DNA of 64,000 bases from Burkholderiales bacterium. Its GTDB lineage: Bacteria > Pseudomonadota > Gammaproteobacteria > Burkholderiales > Burkholderiaceae_D. The DNA lies in the NCBI GenBank assembly GCA_016177875.1, contig JACOUL010000029.1, positions 1-64,000 of the forward strand, given 5' to 3'. Position numbers and translations under genes: made by a program. Shown here piece by piece: positions 57,220 to 64,000 of this stretch (position 1 is the stretch's first letter; each line of letters begins with the position of its first letter). A model generated the notes under the pieces. That model was given only the letters and a program-made list of their open reading frames with translations. It was not told the DNA's origin and ran no database searches.

Positions 57220-59961
57220 AAAACCCTATTGCTCGTTGATGGTTCCAGCTACCTGTATCGCGCTTTCCACGCGATGCCCGATTTACGCAGTCCCGATGGC
57301 GCGCCTACCGGGGCGCTGTACGGCATGATCAACATGCTGCGCCGTTTGCGTAACGATTATCCGGCAGCATACATGGCCTGCGTATTTGACGCAAAAGGCA
57401 AGACGTTTCGCGATGATTTATATGCGGAATACAAGGCGAACCGCGCGGCGATGCCGGAAGATTTGGCCAAGCAAGTCGAGCCGATTCATGAGGCGGTCAA
57501 AGCCTTGGGCTGGCCGGTGCTGATGGTCGACGGCATCGAAGCCGATGATGTGATCGGCACGCTCGCGGTGCAGGCGGTCGAACATGGCATGGACTCGGTC
57601 ATTTCCACCGGCGATAAAGACTTGGCGCAGTTGGTGAATGATCATGTCACGCTGATCAACACCATGATCAATGAAAAGCTCGACCGGGATGGCGTTATCA
57701 ATAAGTTCGGCGTACCGCCGGAATTGATCGTCGATTATTTAACGCTGGTGGGCGATACCGTCGATAACGTGCCGGGTGTGTCCAAGGTGGGGCCGAAGAC
57801 GGCGGTCAAGTGGCTCGCGCAATACGGCAACTTGGATGGCATCATCGGCAATGCCGCGAAAATCACCGGCGCGGTCGGTGACAATTTGCGCGGCGCGCTC
57901 GATTGGCTGCCGCAAGCGAAAACGCTGGTCACCGTGAAAACCGACTGCGACTTGTGCAAGCATATGATATCCATTCCGGCATCTCTGGTTGCTAAGCAAC
58001 CAGACCGCGATGCGCTCGTCGATATTTATCGCCGCTTCGGATTCAAGACGTGGTTGCGGGAGGCGACCAGCGAACCCGTGCCATCGGCGACGCCGTCCAG
58101 TAGCGTCGCGCAGAGTGAGGCGCAAGCCAGCCTGTTTGCTGCCGAAGAGAAGAAGGCAGTGGAATACGAAACGGTGCTCACCGAAGAGCAGTTTGATCGC
58201 TGGCTAAAAGCGATCGACGGCGCGGCGCTTACTTCTGTCGATACCGAGACTACGTCCTTGAATGCCATGCAAGCGGAGCTGGTCGGCATATCGCTCTGTT
58301 ATGAAGCGGGCAAAGCGGCGTATATCCCGGTAGCGCATCGCTATCAAGGCGTGCCTGCCCAGCTTTCGCGCGATTTCGTACTCGCCAAGTTGAAACCTTG
58401 GTTGGAAAATTCGGACAAGCCCAAGCTTGGTCAGCACTTGAAATACGATTGCCATATCTTCGCCAACTACGGCATTCAAGTGCAGGGTATTGCGCATGAC
58501 ACTCTGCTTGAGTCCTATGTATTCGAGTCGCATAAAAGCCATGACATGGATAGCATGGCGCTGCGCCACTTGAATACCAAGACCATCACCTTCGAAGAAG
58601 TGTGCGGCAAGGGCGCGTCGCAGCTTTGTTTCGATGAAGTTGCCATCGACCGCGCCACCGAATACGCGGCAGAAGATGCGGACATTACCCTCAAGCTCCA
58701 TCAGGTGATGTGGCCGCAGATCGCCGACAATGAAAAACTTGTTTTCATTTATCGGCAAATCGAATTGCCGACCGCCGTGGTGCTGCAAAAAATGGAGCGC
58801 AACGGCGTGTTGATCGACACCACCTTATTGGTCGCGCAATCGAATGAATTGGGTAAGCGCATGCTGGAACTTGAGCAAAGCGCACATGAGCAAGCGGGTC
58901 AACCGTTTAATCTCAATTCGCCCAAGCAAATCGGTGAAATTTTCTTCGACAAGTTAAAGCTTCCAGTCGTGAAGAAAACGCCTTCCGGCGCGCCATCCAC
59001 CGATGAAGAAGTTTTGCAGAAATTGGCGGAGGATTATCCTTTGCCGAAGATCGTGCTCGATTATCGGAGCCTGGCAAAACTGAAGTCAACTTATACCGAC
59101 AAGCTGCCGCGTATGATCGACCCCAACACCGGACGCGTGCACACTAATTATGCGCAAGCGGTTGCGGTTACGGGAAGGCTCGCATCCAACGACCCGAATC
59201 TTCAAAACATTCCGATTCGCACCACTGAAGGCCGACGCATCCGCGAAGCCTTTATCGCCGGTCCGGGCAACGTCATTGTTTCGGCCGATTATTCGCAAAT
59301 CGAGTTGCGCATCATGGCGCATATTTCGGAAGACGAGAATATGTTGCGCGCCTTTGCCGACGGTGTGGATATTCACCGCGCGACGGCGTCCGAGATTTTC
59401 GGTGTGTCATCGAACGAGGTTACTAGTGAGCAGCGGCGTTATGCGAAGGTGATCAACTTCGGTCTCATTTACGGCATGAGCGCATTCGGTTTGGCGAGCA
59501 ATCTTGGTATCGAGAGATCGGCCGCACAAATGTATATCGATAAATACTTTCAGCGCTTTTTCGGTGTGGCGCAATACATGGCCGATACACGTGCACAAGC
59601 CAAGGCGCGCGGTTATGTGGAAACCGTATTCGGCCGCCGTTTATGGCTGCCGGAAATCAATTCGCCGAACGGCCCGCGCCGCCAAGCCGCCGAGCGCGCC
59701 GCAATCAATGCGCCGATGCAGGGCACGGCTGCCGACTTGATCAAGCTTTCCATGATCGCCGTGCAGAACTGGTTGGAGCAAGAAAAACTGCAATCCAAGA
59801 TGGTGATGCAGGTACACGATGAACTGGTGCTTGAAGTGCCGCAAGCCGAATTGGCGCATGTCCAAGAAAAGCTGCCGCAGCTGATGGCCGGCGTTGCGCA
59901 ATTGAAAGTGCCTTTGATCGCGGAAGTGGGTGTTGGACCGAATTGGGATGAGGCGCATTAA
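57214..59961 (+). CDS. polA: DNA polymerase I
   Basis: 915-aa three-domain polymerase. N-terminal 5'-nuclease (LLVDGSSYLYRAFHAMP, DGIEADDVIGTLA, STGDKDLAQLV), middle 3'-5' exonuclease with DTETTSLNAMQAELVG and later catalytic acids, C-terminal polymerase with SADYSQIELRIMAHIS (motif A), RRYAKVINFGLIYGMS (motif B) and MVMQVHDELVLEVP (motif C). All three activities look intact. The start is MHKTLLLVDGSS at 57214; a 31-codon upstream extension is not supported. No ribosome site is visible before the ATG. Confidence 0.98.
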   Translation: MHKTLLLVDGSSYLYRAFHAMPDLRSPDGAPTGALYGMINMLRRLRNDYPAAYMACVFDAKGKTFRDDLYAEYKANRAAMPEDLAKQVEPIHEAVKALGWPVLMVDGIEADDVIGTLAVQAVEHGMDSVISTGDKDLAQLVNDHVTLINTMINEKLDRDGVINKFGVPPELIVDYLTLVGDTVDNVPGVSKVGPKTAVKWLAQYGNLDGIIGNAAKITGAVGDNLRGALDWLPQAKTLVTVKTDCDLCKHMISIPASLVAKQPDRDALVDIYRRFGFKTWLREATSEPVPSATPSSSVAQSEAQASLFAAEEKKAVEYETVLTEEQFDRWLKAIDGAALTSVDTETTSLNAMQAELVGISLCYEAGKAAYIPVAHRYQGVPAQLSRDFVLAKLKPWLENSDKPKLGQHLKYDCHIFANYGIQVQGIAHDTLLESYVFESHKSHDMDSMALRHLNTKTITFEEVCGKGASQLCFDEVAIDRATEYAAEDADITLKLHQVMWPQIADNEKLVFIYRQIELPTAVVLQKMERNGVLIDTTLLVAQSNELGKRMLELEQSAHEQAGQPFNLNSPKQIGEIFFDKLKLPVVKKTPSGAPSTDEEVLQKLAEDYPLPKIVLDYRSLAKLKSTYTDKLPRMIDPNTGRVHTNYAQAVAVTGRLASNDPNLQNIPIRTTEGRRIREAFIAGPGNVIVSADYSQIELRIMAHISEDENMLRAFADGVDIHRATASEIFGVSSNEVTSEQRRYAKVINFGLIYGMSAFGLASNLGIERSAAQMYIDKYFQRFFGVAQYMADTRAQAKARGYVETVFGRRLWLPEINSPNGPRRQAAERAAINAPMQGTAADLIKLSMIAVQNWLEQEKLQSKMVMQVHDELVLEVPQAELAHVQEKLPQLMAGVAQLKVPLIAEVGVGPNWDEAH

Positions 59962-60062
59962 ACGGAGGTCGACTGAAATAGGCGCATTCGGCAAAGCCGG
60001 GAGAAAATTGCTAATCTTTACTTACAGTTCGTTTCGACCGTTGAATTTTTAGGAGGATACGC

Positions 60063-60947
60063 ATGAAACATATGGAGAAAGATTTCGATAGCTTGGTTGC
60101 CAAAACGCCTTTGTCGGAAGGTATAAATCGGCGCCTGTTTCTGCAAACTGCTCTCGGCACCGGGTTTGCCGCGGCGGCGCTGCCGGTTTGTGCGCAAACC
60201 ATGATCAAGACCGACACGGAAGGCTTAACCGCAGGTGAAGTGACGATTGAAGTCAATGGCCAGAAGGTGCCGGTGTATCGTGCCCAGCCTGAAGGGAAAA
60301 CCGAATTGCCGGTGATCTTGGTGGTATCCGAAATTTTCGGCGTGCATGAGCATATCGCCGATGTTGCGCGTCGTTTCGCCAAGCAAGGCTATCTTGCCTT
60401 GGCCCCGCAGCTGTTTGTGCGCCAGGGCGATCCGTCAAAAGTTGGCGCGGTTGCCGAATTGATGAAGGAAATCGTTTCCAAAGTCCCTGACGAACAAGTC
60501 ATGGCCGACCTCGATGGTTGCGTTGCTTGGGCAAAGAAAAATGGCGGCAATGTCGATAAGCTGGGTATTACCGGTTTTTGCTGGGGCGGCCGCATAGCCT
60601 GGCTGTATTGCGCGCACAATCCGAAAGTCAAGGCCGCTGTGGCATGGTACGGCAGATTGGTGGGCGATAAGACCTCGCTCACGCCGAAACACCCTATCGA
60701 TACTGCCTCGACTTTGAAAGTGCCGGTATTGGGTTTATACGGCGGCAAGGATGGCGGTATCTCAGTTGAGACCGTCGAGAAAATGAAATCCGCGCTGCAT
60801 GACGCCGGTAATAAGTCGGAGTTCGTGATCTATCCGGAAGCAGGTCATGCATTTCACGCCGATTACCGTCCGAGCTATGTTGAATCCGCCGCCAAGGACG
60901 GTTGGAAGCGTTGCCTCGAATGGTTCAAGTCGCATGGCGTGAAATAG
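60063..60947 (+). CDS. Dienelactone hydrolase family protein, Tat-exported
   Basis: 294-aa alpha/beta hydrolase. A twin-arginine signal INRRLFLQTALGTGFAAAALP lies at about residues 21-41, cleaved near CAQ. The catalytic cysteine is in GITGFCWGGRIAW, the Asp in LYGGKDGGI and the His in AGHAFHAD, the Cys-Asp-His triad of dienelactone hydrolases. An exported member is probably a carboxymethylenebutenolidase-like enzyme of unknown substrate. GGAGGA lies 8 bases before the ATG. Confidence 0.92.
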   Translation: MKHMEKDFDSLVAKTPLSEGINRRLFLQTALGTGFAAAALPVCAQTMIKTDTEGLTAGEVTIEVNGQKVPVYRAQPEGKTELPVILVVSEIFGVHEHIADVARRFAKQGYLALAPQLFVRQGDPSKVGAVAELMKEIVSKVPDEQVMADLDGCVAWAKKNGGNVDKLGITGFCWGGRIAWLYCAHNPKVKAAVAWYGRLVGDKTSLTPKHPIDTASTLKVPVLGLYGGKDGGISVETVEKMKSALHDAGNKSEFVIYPEAGHAFHADYRPSYVESAAKDGWKRCLEWFKSHGVK

Positions 60948-60991
60948 CCCGGCACCGTCCGTTTGCCGAATCGGGTGGGCTGTGTTCTAAT

Positions 60992-61798
60992 TTGCAGCCT
61001 TGCTGCATCGCAGAAGGTGTTCAAATCGAGCCCACCCTGATTTCCATTTTGGTTGCCACGACCGTCGCCGGCGTCGTCAGCATTACTGCTGCCGCCGTGT
61101 TTTCGTTCGGCCTTTTGGCAAAGATGGTCGAACGCATGGTGAGCCTGTCGGTCGGTATTTTGCTGTCGACTTCGCTCTTGCATGCATTGCCCGAGGCGTT
61201 CGAGTCGGGCGCCGATGTGCGCGTGTTGTTTGCCATTTTGTTGGCAGGCCTGTTCGGCTTTTTCCTGCTTGAGAAGTTCGCCATCCTGCGTCACTCGCAC
61301 CATCACGAAGGCGACGGCCACGGCCATGAACACGGACACGATCGCCACGAAGCGGGCAAGGCCGGCTGGCTGATATTAGTGGGCGACAGCCTGCATAATT
61401 TCTCCGATGGCATTTTGATTGCCGCCGCATTTTTGGCCGATCCAAATTTGGGCATCATTACCGGCTTGGCGATCATTGCGCATGAAATTCCGCAAGAGAT
61501 CGGTGATTTCATCGTGCTGTTGAATGCAGGTTTCTCGCGGGCGCGCGCTTATTGCTACAACTTGATCAGCAGCCTGATGGCGGTCCTGGGCGGATTGCTT
61601 GGATACTTCACGCTGGGGCATGCCAGTAACTGGATTCCCTACGTGCTGGTGTTTGCGTCGTCGGGATTTATTTACATCGCCGTGAGCGATTTGATGCCGC
61701 AAATGCAGCGCCGTGCGACGGTGCGCGAAACCATTCCGCAGATTTTGTTAATTGCTCTGGGCGTGTTGATCGTGCTGTACTTGACCGGCGGCCGCTAG
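60992..61798 (+). CDS. ZIP family divalent metal transporter
   Basis: About 268-aa membrane protein with eight hydrophobic helices and the ZIP signature: HSLHNFSDGILIAAAFL-type helix IV (here GDSLHNFSDGILIAAAFLAD) and helix V IIAHEIPQEIGDFIVLLNAG, both with the metal-binding His/Glu. A His-rich loop (HSHHHEGDGHGHEHGHDRH) lies between helices III and IV. No ATG is present near the N-terminus; I place the start at TTG 60992. A ribosome-like GAAGGTG before an ATC (61025) suggests a rare ATC start. An in-frame ATG at 60920 lies inside the previous gene. Confidence 0.87.
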   Translation: MQPCCIAEGVQIEPTLISILVATTVAGVVSITAAAVFSFGLLAKMVERMVSLSVGILLSTSLLHALPEAFESGADVRVLFAILLAGLFGFFLLEKFAILRHSHHHEGDGHGHEHGHDRHEAGKAGWLILVGDSLHNFSDGILIAAAFLADPNLGIITGLAIIAHEIPQEIGDFIVLLNAGFSRARAYCYNLISSLMAVLGGLLGYFTLGHASNWIPYVLVFASSGFIYIAVSDLMPQMQRRATVRETIPQILLIALGVLIVLYLTGGR

Positions 61799-62646
61799 CC
61801 TTTCTCAACCGGCCGCTTTGGATCGGCGCACCATTCGCTCCACGAACCCGGATATAGTGCCGCGCCCGGCATGCCCGCGACTTCCAATGCAAGCAAATTA
61901 TGGCAAGCGGTGACGCCTGAGCCGCATTGCATGATGGCTTTGGCGGGCGATGCCGCAAACTCCCGCCACTCTTCCTGCAATTGCCAGACCGGTTTAAAAC
62001 AGCCGTTTTCTTGCAGGTTATCTTTGAAAAAGCGATTCTTGGCACCGGGTATATGGCCGCCTACCGGATCGAGGGTTTCATTCTCGCCGCGGAAACGATC
62101 CGGGGAGCGCGCATCGATTATTTGCCGTGCCGGCTGTTTGAGATCGGCCAAAATATCTGCAGCCGAAACGGTGGTGACGAGCGATGCTTTGGCGGTGAAA
62201 TCGCCGCGCAACCGTCCTTTTAATTCAGCCGAGAGCCACAGGCCCGCGCCGGTCCAGGCCGGCACGCCGCCGTCGAGCACGGCCACTGCATCATGGCCCA
62301 CCCAGCGCAGCATCCACCATAAGCGCGCGGCGAACATGCCGCCGTGTGCATCGTAGGCCACCACTTGGGAATGTTGATTGACGCCCCAGCGGCGCAGCAT
62401 CTCGACAAAAAACGCTTGATCGGGCAAAGGATGGCGGCCGCGGAAGCTGCCGTCCGGCGCAGTCTTGCCGCCGGCAAGATCCCAATCCAGATAGGCAAAT
62501 TGCGCGTGCGGAATATGGCCGGCTTCATAGGCGAGCCGGCCGGCATCGGGATAAACCAAGTCGTGGCGGCAATCGACGACGACCCAGTCGGGCTGCAGCA
62601 CATGCTGCGCCAGATCGGCGGCGGAGATGAGGGTGGTGTAGCGCAT
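61795..62646 (-). CDS. sseA: 3-mercaptopyruvate sulfurtransferase
   Basis: 283-aa two-domain rhodanese. The N-terminal inactive repeat has DCRHDLVYPDAGRLAYEAGHIPHA; the C-terminal repeat carries the active-site loop MQCGSGVTACHN with the catalytic Cys near residue 241. CGSGVTA favours mercaptopyruvate over thiosulfate (usually CRKGVTA). GGGAG lies 7 bases before the ATG. Its stop overlaps the end of the convergent ZIP gene by 4 bases. A GC-rich hairpin lies in the leader. Confidence 0.93.
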   Translation of the reverse strand: MRYTTLISAADLAQHVLQPDWVVVDCRHDLVYPDAGRLAYEAGHIPHAQFAYLDWDLAGGKTAPDGSFRGRHPLPDQAFFVEMLRRWGVNQHSQVVAYDAHGGMFAARLWWMLRWVGHDAVAVLDGGVPAWTGAGLWLSAELKGRLRGDFTAKASLVTTVSAADILADLKQPARQIIDARSPDRFRGENETLDPVGGHIPGAKNRFFKDNLQENGCFKPVWQLQEEWREFAASPAKAIMQCGSGVTACHNLLALEVAGMPGAALYPGSWSEWCADPKRPVEKG

Positions 62647-62681
62647 CGCAAGCTCCCGAAAAGCCTTTACGTGCCTATCAA

Positions 62682-62699
62682 AACGCCGTTAGCGGCGTT
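62682..62699. terminator. GC hairpin between the Rieske and sulfurtransferase genes
   Basis: Perfect stem AACGCCG / CGGCGTT with a four-base loop, followed on the minus strand by TTGAT. It can act as a weak terminator for the upstream Rieske oxygenase gene, or may be part of a dispersed intergenic repeat, as the adjacent bases (to about 62765) contain another imperfect palindrome CCGTACG-TCTGTACTGG. Confidence 0.5.
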
Positions 62700-62809
62700 G
62701 CGCCTCCTTACCGTACGTCTGTACTGGCTTCGTCTGCGCGTCTTGCCATCGGCATTTTGCTAGGCGCTTATATTTTGGGCATTGTAATACGTTGGAAGGA
62801 AGGCGCTGC

Positions 62810-63910
62810 TTAAACGCTGAGCGTCGAGCGATACCACTCATGGAAGTGCTGCATGCCGTCTTCCATCGGCGATTGATATGGCCCGACTTCATTGACGCCG
62901 CGATCCATCAAGATTTTGCGGCCGGCATCCATGCGCAGCGCAATCTCGTCATCTTCGATACATGTTTCCATGTAGGCGGCGCGCTCTGCTTCGACGAATT
63001 TACGCTCGAACAAGACGATCTCTTCCGGATAGTAAAACTCGACGACGTTGACGGTCTTTTGCGGGCCCTTGGGCCACACGGTCGAGACAGCCAAAACATG
63101 CGGATACCACTCGACCATGATGTTCGGGTAGAGCGTTAGCCAAATAGCGCCGTAGGGCGGTACTTCGCCGTTCCGGAACTTCATGACTTCTTCTTGCCAC
63201 TTGCGGTAAACGGGTGAGCCGAATTTAGTTAAGCCGCGATTGATGCCTACCGTTTGTACGCTGTAGTTTGGACCGAATTCCCAGCGCAGATCATCGCATG
63301 TGACAAAGTTGCCTAAGCCCGGATGGAAAGGCTCGACGTGGTAATCCTCCAGATAAACTTCAATGAAGGTTTTCCAGTTGTAGTCGCATTCGTGAACTTC
63401 TACGTGGTCCAGCATATAGCCGTCGAAGCGCAAATCTTTCGCGACGCCCAAATTGGCGAGAAGCTTGCCGATATCGACGCCATTGTTTTCGAACAGCAGG
63501 CCGTTCCAATTCTGCAGCGGCGTCTTCGAGAGATTCAGGCACGGCGTATCGTCAAAATGCGGCGCGCCGATCAACTCGCCCTTGAGATCGTAAGTCCAGC
63601 GATGCAAGGGGCAAACGATATTCTGGGCATTGCCGCGGCCATTGAACATCTTGGCTTGGCGGTGACGGCAGACATTCGATAAAAGCTCGATGCCTTGCGG
63701 GCTGCGCACCAGCATGCGGCCGTCGTTTTCCCAGGGAAGAGTCGCGTAGTCGCCCAGTTCGGGCACCATGAGTTCATGGCCGGCGTAGCGCGGACCGCGA
63801 TGAAATAGTTGTTGGATTTCCTGCCGCAGCAGTTGTTCGTCGAAATAGACGTTGACCGGAAGCTGCGCGTCCGAACGCGTCAGCTTGGCAATAGTCGCCA
63901 GATCGGACAT
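62810..63910 (-). CDS. Rieske aromatic ring-hydroxylating oxygenase, alpha subunit
   Basis: 366-aa Rieske non-haem iron oxygenase. The [2Fe-2S] ligands are C81-x-H83 (NVCRHRQ) and C100-x2-H103 (VCPLHRW). The catalytic domain has the iron-binding EDYHVEPFHPG (His, His) and a later Asp. This belongs to the choline/phenylpropionate-type alpha subunits; no beta subunit or reductase gene is nearby, so the substrate is open. I take ATG at 63910 (MSDLATIAKL) after a G-rich GGGGGTGGGG, rather than the GTG at 63937. The 63938-64000 remainder shows nothing further. Confidence 0.9.
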   Translation of the reverse strand: MSDLATIAKLTRSDAQLPVNVYFDEQLLRQEIQQLFHRGPRYAGHELMVPELGDYATLPWENDGRMLVRSPQGIELLSNVCRHRQAKMFNGRGNAQNIVCPLHRWTYDLKGELIGAPHFDDTPCLNLSKTPLQNWNGLLFENNGVDIGKLLANLGVAKDLRFDGYMLDHVEVHECDYNWKTFIEVYLEDYHVEPFHPGLGNFVTCDDLRWEFGPNYSVQTVGINRGLTKFGSPVYRKWQEEVMKFRNGEVPPYGAIWLTLYPNIMVEWYPHVLAVSTVWPKGPQKTVNVVEFYYPEEIVLFERKFVEAERAAYMETCIEDDEIALRMDAGRKILMDRGVNEVGPYQSPMEDGMQHFHEWYRSTLSV

Positions 63911-64000
63911 CCCCACCCCCAAATTAATTTTCACCAACCTAAGAGAGAAAGAATCCGCAAAAACCTAAGATGAAAAGGAAATTTTGGACAGAGCGGAAGA

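Noticed and set aside
63982..64000. GGACAGAGCGGAAGA at the window end as a third REP-like copy
   Set aside because: Only GGACAGAG agrees with the arms; the core and second arm are absent or outside the window.

Overview
The window is an ordinary chromosomal segment of a Gram-negative betaproteobacterium. Gene content and order point to Burkholderiales, most likely Oxalobacteraceae (Herminiimonas/Janthinobacterium/Collimonas-like); the genus is an inference. Supporting signs are a Burkholderiales-type trimeric porin, a short Coq7, the polA-DUF2782-thrB block, the purH-ruvCAB block next to dusB-fis, a TPP-riboswitch thi operon and moderate G+C. I see no prophage, plasmid backbone, tRNA or CRISPR array.

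Layout. Positions 1-130 hold the 3' end of a 5S rRNA and its terminator, so an rRNA operon lies just upstream. From 0.2 to 8.5 kb come pagL, glpK, a beta-hydroxyacid dehydrogenase, an SbmA/BacA-like ABC exporter translationally coupled to a DUF3047 lipoprotein, an M20 amidohydrolase and a lipoprotein zinc aminopeptidase. From 8.6 to 18.2 kb come an acyl-CoA ligase, a PhoD-YciA pair, an Atm1-type exporter, gdhA joined directly to an orphan gltL, pyrC and a DUF3025 gene. From 18.2 to 23.0 kb come a SEC-C/TPR/methyltransferase fusion, a major porin, coq7 and an OsmC protein.

From 23.0 to 32.3 kb there is a candidate small RNA with anti-Shine-Dalgarno tracts directly before rplM-rpsI, then argC, a DUF6776 gene with a bactofilin, erpA, anmK-mepM, and tyrS-dtd-PEBP. 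From 32.3 to 39.4 kb there is a 167-bp MITE-like element, a GAF/degenerate-GGDEF protein that keeps its c-di-GMP I-site, dusB-fis-purH-ruvC, a small opposite-strand membrane HELAH protein, and ruvAB. From 39.5 to 44.6 kb come a hydratase and valS-methyltransferase-DUF2147. From 44.7 to 49.2 kb lies thiCSGDE under a TPP riboswitch whose expression platform can be read directly.

From 49.2 to 64 kb come a dapA-family gene with a structured 250-nt leader and a Lys-rich mini-ORF, an unknown 485-aa membrane protein, uvrD, BPSS1780-thrB-DUF2782, a LOG protein whose start overlaps that of polA, a dienelactone hydrolase, a ZIP transporter without an ATG, a mercaptopyruvate sulfurtransferase and a Rieske oxygenase.

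The most interesting non-textbook signals are in non-coding DNA: the anti-SD small RNA before rplM, the dapA leader, the MITE, and a two-copy REP-like palindrome near 7.35 and 40.38 kb. Among proteins, the GAF/degenerate-GGDEF predicted c-di-GMP receptor and the SEC-C/TPR/methyltransferase fusion stand out.
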